Shown: positions 1 to 5,126 of the stretch, in pieces | How positions within the stretch are numbered: the stretch's first letter is position 1 | Layout of the letters: every line of letters begins with the position of its first letter | NCBI GenBank assembly: GCA_002449915.1 | Contig: DJXY01000215.1 | Span: 1-5,126 of the forward strand | Source of the DNA: Oribacterium sp. UBA6992 | GTDB lineage: Bacteria > Bacillota > Clostridia > Lachnospirales > Lachnospiraceae | DNA length: 5,126 nt | Direction: 5' to 3' | Notes under the pieces: model-generated | What the model was told of the DNA's origin: nothing | The model's input: the letters and a program-made list of their open reading frames with translations, nothing else | Databases searched by the model: none | Made by a program: the position numbers and the translations under genes

Positions 1-957
1 GGGGCCGTCCCCGGTGAGACGGTGCACGACGGTTTCGGGCGGCAGCATCCGCAGGCAGTCCACGACCAGGTCGCAGTACTCCTCCTGTGTGAAGAGGGGG
101 AAAGGTTCCCGCGCATACTCCTCCGCCATCTGCGTTCCCTTCAGAATGTGCAGGAGCTGGAGCTTGATGCCGTCGAGGGCGGGATCCAGGCCGGCCAGAT
201 ACCGGATGGTCTCCAGCATGTCCTCCCGGCTCTCCCCCGGCAGGCCCAGGATGACGTGGACGATGACCTCGAGGCCGGTGTAGCCCGTTCCCGGCTCTCC
301 GGATCTCTCGTTCTCTCTGGATCTCTCGTGCTCTCCGGATCCCTCGTTTTCTCCGAATCTCTCGTTCTCTCCGGATCTCCCGTTCCTTCGGCACCTCCCG
401 TATCCCCGGCAAGTCTCCTTCAGCCGCCGGTAAGCGTCCTCGAAGACCGGCAGGCGGTAGCCGCGGTGAATGCGGAGGGCGGTCTCCTCGTGGATGGTCT
501 GGAGGCCGAGCTCGATCCAGATGGGCTTGTCATAGGTCTGCCCCAGGTCCGTCAGCATCCGGATCATCTCCGGGGGCAGGCAGTCCGGGCGGGTGCCCAG
601 GTCGAGGGCGGCGATCTGCGGCTGGGCCAGGGTCTCCGCGTAGAGGGCGCGGAGCTCTTCCGGGTCGCCGTAGGTGTTGGTATAGGATTGAAAATAGGCG
701 ATGTATTTCCGCTCATTTTCCGGTATGCTGCCGGGAAATTTCCGATTGACTCTTTCTTTTGCGAGCCGGATCTGCTGATCGATCGGAAGGAGTGGCGCGG
801 CAAAATCTCCGGAACCTCCCTGAGAGCAGAAGGTACATCCTCCTGTACCAAGCGTTCCGTCACGGTTAGGGCAGGAGCATCCGCTCTGTAAGGATAACTT
901 ATATACTTTTGTGCCAAAGGTATCTTTAAGATAAGAGGATAATGAGTAGTATTGCAT
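1..957 (-). CDS. Radical SAM protein, YhcC/TIGR01212 family, 3' end cut by window edge
   Basis: The frame is open from an ATG at 957-955 to the left edge (319 codons), so the C-terminus is missing. What I see: an N-terminus of the YYSLSSYLK type, then C29-PNRDGT-(to)-C41-TF-C44, the family's 4Fe-4S/SAM cysteine cluster. Next come the YFQSYTNTYG motif (88-97), LGTRPDCLP (about 121-129), WIELGLQT (147-154), VILGLPGE (235-242), LHILKGT and finally HRLTGDGP near the edge. These blocks in this order match the YhcC/YtqA family (usually about 310-320 aa). Members are cytosolic radical SAM enzymes whose substrate is not established, to my knowledge. A GGGAGG ribosome site lies 8 nt upstream. Two oddities are listed separately: an insertion of roughly 45 residues (about 182-227) carrying hexapeptide repeats, between RRLKE and GLEVIVHVILG, and a sharp GC change near residue 97. 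The gene is transcribed divergently from the rest of the window. Family assignment is firm; function is open. Confidence 0.93.
   Translation of the reverse strand, partial: MQYYSLSSYLKDTFGTKVYKLSLQSGCSCPNRDGTLGTGGCTFCSQGGSGDFAAPLLPIDQQIRLAKERVNRKFPGSIPENERKYIAYFQSYTNTYGDPEELRALYAETLAQPQIAALDLGTRPDCLPPEMIRMLTDLGQTYDKPIWIELGLQTIHEETALRIHRGYRLPVFEDAYRRLKETCRGYGRCRRNGRSGENERFGENEGSGEHERSRENERSGEPGTGYTGLEVIVHVILGLPGESREDMLETIRYLAGLDPALDGIKLQLLHILKGTQMAEEYAREPFPLFTQEEYCDLVVDCLRMLPPETVVHRLTGDGP
295..378 (-). repeat. In-frame 18-bp tandem minisatellite encoding (RSGENE)n
   Basis: On the minus strand the 18-bp unit AGATCCGGAGAGAACGAG starts at 378. It is followed by copies starting at 360, 342 and 324, each with one to three substitutions, and by a 12-bp partial copy at 306-295. 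The unit length is a multiple of three, so the frame stays open and gives RSGENE, RFGENE, GSGEHE, RSRENE, RSGE. It lies inside the radical SAM gene, between the helix ending RRLKE and the strand beginning GLEVIVHV, where family members normally run straight on. The peptide is charged, glycine-bearing and probably a disordered surface loop (inference). Confidence 0.88.
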
Positions 958-965
958 TGCTTCTG

Positions 966-971
966 CCTCCC
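966..971 (-). promoter_or_regulatory. Ribosome binding site of the radical SAM gene
   Basis: The minus strand reads GGGAGG, 8 nt before the ATG at 957-955. It fixes this ATG as the start. The resulting N-terminus (MQYYSLSSYLKD) agrees with the family's usual beginning. Confidence 0.8.
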
Positions 972-1185
972 GGGAGTGATTTTACGAGATCATATGTGAG
1001 ATCTATTACTATGATGATGGCATGCAATCATATTACTGCATTCTGCTGTTTTTTAAAATATGATAAACCTGTCTGGTTACCTATTTTGGAATATGGACGG
1101 CAAAATAAATCCATAAATTGTATTCGTATAAATTTTTGTTTTGTATAAACTAAAAGAAAATGTCTGGCTATGCCGGCATCAAAAA

Positions 1186-1190
1186 AGAGG
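1186..1190 (+). promoter_or_regulatory. Ribosome binding site that selects a TTG start
   Basis: AGAGG lies 7 nt upstream of TTG at 1198-1200. The alternative in-frame TTG at 1141 has only AT-rich sequence before it and no Shine-Dalgarno match. Starting at 1198 gives MSQLTLYNGRPVNEEGR, close to the usual start of this family, and removes 19 unrelated residues. Confidence 0.75.
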
Positions 1191-1197
1191 TAAGATT

Positions 1198-1752
1198 TTG
1201 TCTCAGTTAACTTTATATAATGGACGTCCAGTAAATGAGGAGGGACGTCTGGCAAAGGAAATCCGTACATATGACCTTCTGGATACATTGGGCATACCGT
1301 ACCAGAGGGTGGACCATGAAGCTGCCAATACAATGGAGGCATGTGAGGAAATCAATCAGGTACTCGGCATCTTTATCTGTAAAAATCTATTTCTCTGTAA
1401 TCATCAGAAAACGAAGTTCTATCTTTTAATGATGCCGGGAGATAAGCCGTTTAAGACGAAGGAGCTCTCGAGCCAGATACATTCCGCAAGACTCAGCTTT
1501 GCTCCGGAATCGTATATGGAGGAGTTTCTGGATATTACGCCGGGATCCGTCAGTGTGATGGGACTTATGAATGATACGGACAATCAGGTGCAGCTTCTGG
1601 TGGATGAGGATGTTTACAACAGCGATGTGCTCGGATGTCATCCGTGTATCAATACATCGAGCTTAAAAATTTCATCACAGGATATCTGGGAGAAGTTTCT
1701 GCCTGCGGTTCATCATGAACCCTGGATTGTACATCTGGAAGGAAATGTATAA
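1198..1752 (+). CDS. Prolyl-tRNA editing (YbaK/PrdX-like) deacylase
   Basis: This encodes 184 aa from a TTG start. It belongs to the YbaK/ProX superfamily and most resembles the PrdX/ProXp-ala group (prolyl-tRNA synthetase associated domain), free-standing cytosolic enzymes that hydrolyse mischarged Ala-tRNA(Pro). What I see: an N-terminal helix RTYDLLDTLGIPYQRVDHEAANTM; CKNLFL at 61-66 with K62, equivalent to the lysine conserved in YbaK-type editing sites; the strand KFYLLMMPGDKPF; PGSVSVMGLMND (115-126); and GCHPCINTSSL (146-156), the family's GxHPxxNT signature. Length is normal for the group and all core motifs are intact. It ends with TAA at 1750-1752, only 10 nt before the start of the MBL-hydrolase gene, whose ribosome site overlaps this stop, so the two are surely cotranscribed. 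No prolyl-tRNA synthetase gene is nearby. The exact mischarged substrate cannot be told from sequence. PrdX-like naming is inference; the superfamily is firm. Confidence 0.9.
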   Translation: MSQLTLYNGRPVNEEGRLAKEIRTYDLLDTLGIPYQRVDHEAANTMEACEEINQVLGIFICKNLFLCNHQKTKFYLLMMPGDKPFKTKELSSQIHSARLSFAPESYMEEFLDITPGSVSVMGLMNDTDNQVQLLVDEDVYNSDVLGCHPCINTSSLKISSQDIWEKFLPAVHHEPWIVHLEGNV

Positions 1753-1762
1753 GGAGTTTACT

Positions 1763-2563
1763 ATGAAAATCACAATGCTCGGTACCGGCAATGCGCTTGT
1801 TACAGAATGTTTTAATACATGTTACGTGATCAACGATAATGATAAGCTTTTTATGGTGGATGCAGGAGGCGGAGCACAGGTGTTTCGTCAGCTGAAATAT
1901 GCAGGCATCGACTGGACCGGAATTCACGAAATTTTTCTTACGCATAAGCATGTAGATCATTTTACAGGAATGATCTGGATGGTCCGGATGATCACGCAGT
2001 ATATGAAGGCTGGAAAATATGAAGGAGAAACCAATATTTACGGTCACAGCGAAGTGATTTCCCTGCTGGATGATATTTCCAGAAAGCTGCTGCAGCCTGG
2101 ACCCTGTAAATTTATCGGAGACCGCCTGCATCTGATTCCGGTGGAGGATGGAGAGACCCGGATCATTAACGGGCGGGAGATTACTTTTTTTGATATTGGC
2201 TCGACCAAGACAAAGCAGTTTGGCTATATGCTATCTATGGATGATGGCAGAAGGCTGACCTGCTGCGGGGATGAACCATATAATCCTTGTGAGAGGAAAT
2301 ATGCAGAGGGCAGCGACTGGCTGCTTCATGAAGCCTTCTGTCTCTATGAGGAAAGAGATACTTTTCATCCTTATGAAAAGCATCATTCTACAGTAAAGGA
2401 TGCTGCGGAGCTCGCTGAGAGCCTGGGCGTGAAGAATTTGCTTTTGTATCATACAGAGGATGCCAACATCCTGAATCGTAAATCGCTCTATACTAAGGAA
2501 GCCATGGAGTATTTTCATGGATCGGTTTATGTACCGGAGGATCTGGAGACCATCGAGCTCTGA
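1763..2563 (+). CDS. MBL-fold metallo-hydrolase, RNase Z-like
   Basis: This encodes 266 aa. The start is ATG 1763, with AAGGAG at 1751-1756 and 6 nt spacing; the longer frame from 1715 lies inside the preceding gene and has no ribosome site. What I see: MLGTGNA (5-11), VDAGGG (32-37) and the zinc-binding THKHVDH motif (60-66, H61, H63, D65, H66). After these come CCGDEP with D170, the LLHEAF block (187-192), HHSTVKDAAELAE (207-219) and LLLYHTED with H230. This order fits the RNase Z/ElaC-like branch of the metallo-beta-lactamase superfamily, so a two-zinc phosphodiesterase or similar hydrolase is likely. The short STKTKQFGY segment (147-155) sits where RNase Z proteins have a metal-binding His before the GY motif, and no His is present there. 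True RNase Z is about 305-310 aa and has an exosite arm, which I do not see, so tRNA 3' processing should not be assumed. It is the second gene of the operon with the prolyl-tRNA editing gene. Confidence 0.88.
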   Translation: MKITMLGTGNALVTECFNTCYVINDNDKLFMVDAGGGAQVFRQLKYAGIDWTGIHEIFLTHKHVDHFTGMIWMVRMITQYMKAGKYEGETNIYGHSEVISLLDDISRKLLQPGPCKFIGDRLHLIPVEDGETRIINGREITFFDIGSTKTKQFGYMLSMDDGRRLTCCGDEPYNPCERKYAEGSDWLLHEAFCLYEERDTFHPYEKHHSTVKDAAELAESLGVKNLLLYHTEDANILNRKSLYTKEAMEYFHGSVYVPEDLETIEL

Positions 2564-2592
2564 TGCATTAAATCAAGTACATAGCTGTAAAA

Positions 2593-2614
2593 TATATGTA
2601 AATAGTTACATATA
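2593..2614. promoter_or_regulatory. Perfect 9-bp inverted repeat, candidate operator
   Basis: Arms TATATGTAA and TTACATATA flank the 4-nt spacer ATAG and match perfectly. The core is TGTAA-N4-TTACA. Its right arm overlaps a TATAAT box, so a bound repressor would cover the promoter. It has no T run after it, which argues against a terminator. I do not recognise the regulator; the size and symmetry suit a dimeric helix-turn-helix protein. Confidence 0.5.
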
Positions 2615-2616
2615 AT
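2611..2616 (+). promoter_or_regulatory. Candidate -10 box for the antiporter-kinase operon
   Basis: A perfect TATAAT lies 77 bp before the antiporter start. No good -35 is visible at 16-18 nt upstream (TAAAAT at 2588-2593), so the promoter would be weak or activator-dependent. The call rests on the -10 hexamer and its position alone. Confidence 0.4.
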
Positions 2617-2636
2617 TAAAAAAATGGGTAAACTAT

Positions 2637-2666
2637 AAAAAGCGGTGCAGAATAGCATCGCTTTTT
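2637..2666 (+). terminator. Intrinsic terminator, likely bidirectional
   Basis: Arms AAAAAGCGGTGC (2637-2648) and GCATCGCTTTTT (2655-2666) form a 12-bp stem with one G-U pair and a 6-nt loop, ending in five T. It lies 73 nt after the MBL-hydrolase stop and probably ends the first operon. It also lies downstream of the candidate -10 at 2611-2616, so if that promoter is real the hairpin sits in the antiporter leader and could act as an attenuator. Confidence 0.8.
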
Positions 2667-2692
2667 ATATGTTTTACAGGGGGTATAGTATT

Positions 2693-4039
2693 ATGACAGT
2701 TCCAGCCTGGCTATCGATTCCGTTTGCAGGTTTACTTCTGTGCATTGCGATTGTGCCGCTGATTTTTGGAGAGTGGTGGGAGTCACATAAGCAGTATGCG
2801 GTTATATTCTGGTCGCTGCTCACTGCGATCCTTTTTGCCACACAGTTTGGCACCGGAGCAGCCTTAACCAAGGTATCCGAATGCTTCTTTAACGATTATC
2901 TCACGTTTATCGTGCTGCTTTTCGGTTTGTACTGTGTTTCCGGCAATATCACATTTGAGGGCGATCTTGCGGGTTCACCGATGGTAAATGTGTTTCTTCT
3001 GGCTGTGGGTACCTTGTTATCCAGTTGTATAGGAACCACGGGATCCAGTATGCTGATGATACGTCCGGTTATCAAGATGAATGCCTGGCGCTCTAAAAAG
3101 TCGCATATCATGATTTTTTTTATCTTTCTGGTTTCCAATATCGGAGGCTGTCTTACACCGGTGGGCGATCCTCCATTGCTCATGGGCTTTATGAGAGGAA
3201 TCCCGTTTTTCTGGAGTCTGCATCTGCTTCCGGTGCTGTTGTTTAATATGATCGTACTGCTGTTTGCCTTTTATCAGCTTGATATGAAGGCATACAGAAG
3301 TGATATTTCTTATGGTGGAAAGCCGGATATCTCGAAACCCGGTACAAGCCTTACCATTGGCGGCGGACATAATATTTTGTTTCTCCTTATGATCATTCTG
3401 GCGGTAATTCTGAGTGGTGTGCTGCCATCTCTGCCGGCCTTTCAGACGGGGAACGGAGAGGCGATTGGCATTCCCATCGGTGGAGGAGAAGTTTTTCCTC
3501 TTAGCTCATTGATTGAGGTGATCCTGATTCTATTAGCTGCGTTTCTCTCGTTCCGGACAACAGATTCCGGTATACGGAGAAAGAACCATTTTACCTGGGG
3601 CGCAATAGAAGAAGTAGCTATTTTGTTTATCGGCATTTTTATCACCATGCAGCCGGCGCTTATGCTCTTAAAAGAAGTTGGTCCGACACTTGGTCTGACT
3701 CACCCGGCTCAGATGTTCTGGGCAACAGGTGCATTGTCCAGCTTCCTTGACAATACGCCAACCTATCTTGTGTTTCTGACAACTGCCGGCTCTCTGGGCT
3801 TTACACAGGGAATGGCCAGTACGGTAGGCACAATACCGGTGAGGATGCTGATGGCGATTTCATGCGGTGCAGTATTTATGGGAGCAAACAGTTCTATTGG
3901 AAATGCTCCTAACTTTATGGTAAAGGCAATGGCGGATGAAAATGGTATCAAAATGCCATCATTTTTTGGCTATATCGGGTGGTCACTTGCTTTTCTGATT
4001 CCGGTATTTTTACTGGATACCATTGTATTTTTTCTGTGA
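2693..4039 (+). CDS. NhaD-type Na+/H+ antiporter (ion transporter superfamily)
   Basis: This encodes 448 aa. The start is ATG 2693 with AGGGGG at 2678-2683 (9 nt spacing); an in-frame GTG at 2645 lies inside the terminator hairpin and an ATG at 2669 has no ribosome site. The protein is a polytopic inner-membrane protein with about 11-12 hydrophobic segments and no signal peptide beyond the first helix. Signature blocks: GTTGSSMLMIRP (114-125), GGCLTPVGDPP (151-161), FLDNTPTYLVF (351-361) and GANSSIGNAPN (397-407). The two G-rich re-entrant blocks in the two halves, GGCLTPVGDPP and GANSSIGNAPN, reflect the inverted-repeat fold of the ArsB/NhaD/CitM group. The polar D159, D353, N354 and N404 are candidates for ion coordination. 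NhaD members export Na+ or Li+ in exchange for protons; arsenite or carboxylate transport is less likely but not excluded. A hydrophilic loop at about 203-225 separates the halves. The stop codon TGA (4037-4039) overlaps the ribosome site of the kinase gene. Confidence 0.9.
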   Translation: MTVPAWLSIPFAGLLLCIAIVPLIFGEWWESHKQYAVIFWSLLTAILFATQFGTGAALTKVSECFFNDYLTFIVLLFGLYCVSGNITFEGDLAGSPMVNVFLLAVGTLLSSCIGTTGSSMLMIRPVIKMNAWRSKKSHIMIFFIFLVSNIGGCLTPVGDPPLLMGFMRGIPFFWSLHLLPVLLFNMIVLLFAFYQLDMKAYRSDISYGGKPDISKPGTSLTIGGGHNILFLLMIILAVILSGVLPSLPAFQTGNGEAIGIPIGGGEVFPLSSLIEVILILLAAFLSFRTTDSGIRRKNHFTWGAIEEVAILFIGIFITMQPALMLLKEVGPTLGLTHPAQMFWATGALSSFLDNTPTYLVFLTTAGSLGFTQGMASTVGTIPVRMLMAISCGAVFMGANSSIGNAPNFMVKAMADENGIKMPSFFGYIGWSLAFLIPVFLLDTIVFFL

Positions 4040-4053
4040 GGAGGGATAAGGAT

Positions 4054-5117
4054 ATGAATGGTGATCTGAACAATGATCATGTAATAGACGAAAAGGATAT
4101 CAGAATCCTTGCGGAAGAAATTTATGATCTGGATGAACGGGTATACAAAGCACTCGGATCAGGGCTTGGACGAGTGTATAACTATGACCGGGATCGCTCT
4201 GTAAAGTATCTTATGGACATCTTGGAAACTCCCGGACAGGATCATACCATACGGGCTGAAATCGCCCTGATCGGCAACATGGCGCGGACCATTCCGGAAA
4301 AGGGTATTCGTCACGAGATTATGACCGAATACGATACGGTTATGAAACGATTTCAGCAAGTTTCGGCTACGTTTACCGGAGTAAAGGATAAAAAAAGAGC
4401 GGGGCTTAATGAGCTGAATAGCGCCGATATGTCCTGGCGTTTTAAGGGCGGGCATCATCTTGTAATCTGCATCAGCAGAACCTATGGCAGTGGCGGAAAC
4501 AGCATTGGATTAAAAATTGCAGATAAGCTGCATATCAATTTTTACGATCGGGAAATTTTTAATGCTGTTCTGCGCCGTATGGAGGTAGAACAGGATCATA
4601 AAATCAAGGACGACATGGGGTATGAAAAGCTGCCGGAGGGTAATGAAAGTAGTCTTGAGATCTCAGGTATTAATGCGAATGATCCTGCACCGAGTTTTAC
4701 AAATAAAAAGCTCACCTTCAGAGATATGCTGCGTAAGCTGAATCGGTATCACGGATTACCGACCAGGGATGCGCTGTTTTTTAATATGTCCGATCTCATC
4801 ATTCGGATGGCAAAGGAACAGGATTTTGTAGTCATGGGGCGCTGTGCAGATCAGATCCTGAGTAATGCAGGGATTCCGCATGTCAGTATTTTTATCACGG
4901 CACCTTTTAAAATCCGGGTCAGTCGTATGATGGCGGTGGATCAGCTGGATTATCACCATGCCAAAAAAAGCTTAAGAACACAGATCGTAAGCATGCAGAG
5001 TATTATCAATATTTTACCGGTAAGAAATGGGGAGATTCCAATAACTATGATTTGTGTATCAATACGTCCAGCTATGGAATCAATGGGTCTGTGAATTTTA
5101 TACTGCATACGGCGTAA
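4054..5117 (+). CDS. Cytidylate kinase-like protein with novel N-terminal region, frameshifted at poly-A
   Basis: The start is ATG 4054, with GAGGAGGG at 4038-4045 and 8 nt spacing. The uninterrupted frame gives 346 aa ending at 5094, but its last 41 residues are out of frame. Moving to the -1 frame at A7 (4963-4969) gives about 354 aa ending at TAA 5115-5117, with family-like KKLKNTDRKHAEYY, TGKKWGDSNNYDLCINTS and a SYGINGSV end. What I see: residues 1-130 form an uncharacterised region beginning with an EF-hand-like loop (D4, N6, D8, D12, D15). The kinase part follows: ISRTYGSGGNSIG (140-152), the P-loop of cytidylate kinase-like proteins (PF13189 type); NFYDREIF (162-169); MGRCADQIL (261-269); and VSIFITAPFKIRVSRM, the LID-side segment. 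The family is P-loop nucleotide kinase-like, cytosolic, with unproven substrate. It follows the antiporter by 14 nt and is surely cotranscribed. It may be a pseudogene, a sequencing slip or a slippage-controlled gene. Confidence 0.85.
4963..4969 (+). other. A7 run at the frame break of the kinase gene
   Basis: Seven consecutive A follow GCC. Frame 0 reads GCC AAA AAA AGC TTA; one extra A would read GCC AAA AAA AAG CTT AAG AAC ACA GAT, restoring the family's sequence exactly at this point. A short GCTTA/TAAGC stem (4970-4974 with 4988-4992) follows directly. The site is therefore either a lost A or a slippage site. Confidence 0.85.
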
Positions 5118-5126
5118 CCAAGTGGC

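Larger units (their letters stand above)
958..1197. other. Divergent intergenic region, no gene seen
   Basis: This region separates the minus-strand radical SAM gene from the plus-strand editing-protein gene. The short open frames here have no ribosome site or recognisable protein. It must contain outward promoters in both directions, but I see no convincing -35/-10 pair. On the plus strand there are TATAAA hexamers at 1127-1132 and 1144-1149, and TTGTAT at 1118-1123 lies 20 nt before the second, which is longer than ideal spacing. AGATC and GATCT flank 8 nt near 987-1004, a weak dyad of no assigned role. The right half is AT-rich, as expected for a promoter region. Confidence 0.5.
2564..2692. 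other. Regulatory intergenic region between the two operons
   Basis: These 129 bases are strongly AT-rich. They hold, in order, a TACA-N4-TGTA half-dyad (2578-2589), a perfect dyad (2593-2614), a TATAAT -10 box (2611-2616), a terminator hairpin (2637-2666) and the antiporter's ribosome site (2678-2683). No gene is present. Confidence 0.7.

Noticed and set aside
295..378. Tandem repeats as a possible CRISPR array
   Set aside because: The units are contiguous with no spacers, 18 bp long, and keep an open frame in a known gene.
22..891. A 289-codon plus-strand open frame antisense to the radical SAM gene
   Set aside because: It lacks a ribosome site and any recognisable motif; its repetitive SGSLVLSGSLV part is the reverse of the minisatellite. 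The minus-strand frame carries the full radical SAM motif series.
942..1148. A 68-codon plus-strand open frame in the divergent intergenic region
   Set aside because: It overlaps the start of the radical SAM gene, has no ribosome site and no protein-like pattern.
2617..2692. A Na+ or Li+ riboswitch ahead of the antiporter
   Set aside because: The leader is only about 70 nt and contains one terminator hairpin; there is no room for an aptamer and I see no matching conserved structure.
2645..2692. Upstream GTG or ATG (2669) start adding 16 or 8 residues to the antiporter
   Set aside because: The GTG is inside the terminator stem and neither has a Shine-Dalgarno sequence, while ATG 2693 has AGGGGG at good spacing.
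3979..4053. A longer start for the kinase-like gene overlapping the antiporter end
   Set aside because: The sequence there is the shadow of the antiporter's last helix; ATG 4054 has a strong GAGGAGGG 8 nt upstream.
4962..4992. Classical -1 ribosomal frameshift signal at the A run
   Set aside because: Not claimed as proven: the base before AAA AAA is C, so the heptamer is imperfect, and the following 5-bp stem begins with no spacer. A lost A remains the simplest cause.

Overview
The window looks like a piece of a Clostridia genome, probably Lachnospiraceae-like. The signs are strong GGAGG-type ribosome binding sites, a TTG start, moderate GC over most of the window, and families common there: a PrdX/YbaK-type prolyl-tRNA editing protein, a clostridial MBL-fold hydrolase and a cytidylate kinase-like protein. 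This placement is inference from gene content; no marker gene is present.

Layout. (1) Positions 1-957, minus strand: a radical SAM protein of the YhcC/TIGR01212 family. Its 3' end runs off the left edge. It is odd in two ways: GC is about 66% in its last two thirds but about 48% in its first third, and an arginine/glutamate-rich hexapeptide repeat (18-bp DNA unit) interrupts the core domain. (2) Positions 958-1197: a divergent intergenic region with no clear promoter. (3) Positions 1198-2563, plus strand: a two-gene operon with a 10-nt gap, encoding a PrdX-like aminoacyl-tRNA deacylase and an RNase Z-like MBL-fold hydrolase. (4) Positions 2564-2692: an intergenic region with a perfect 9-bp dyad, a consensus -10 box touching that dyad, and an intrinsic terminator hairpin. 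(5) Positions 2693-5117, plus strand: a two-gene operon with a 14-nt gap, encoding an NhaD-type Na+/H+ antiporter and a cytidylate kinase-like protein. The kinase has an uncharacterised N-terminal region that opens with an EF-hand/dockerin-like loop.

The kinase frame is broken at a run of seven A residues (4963-4969). Reading continues in the -1 frame with perfectly family-like sequence to a stop at 5115-5117. One missing A, or slippage on the A run, explains this. I found no defence system, CRISPR array, tRNA, rRNA or mobile element. The most interesting items are the poly-A frame switch, the mosaic and repeat-bearing radical SAM gene, the antiporter leader, and the domain architecture of the kinase.
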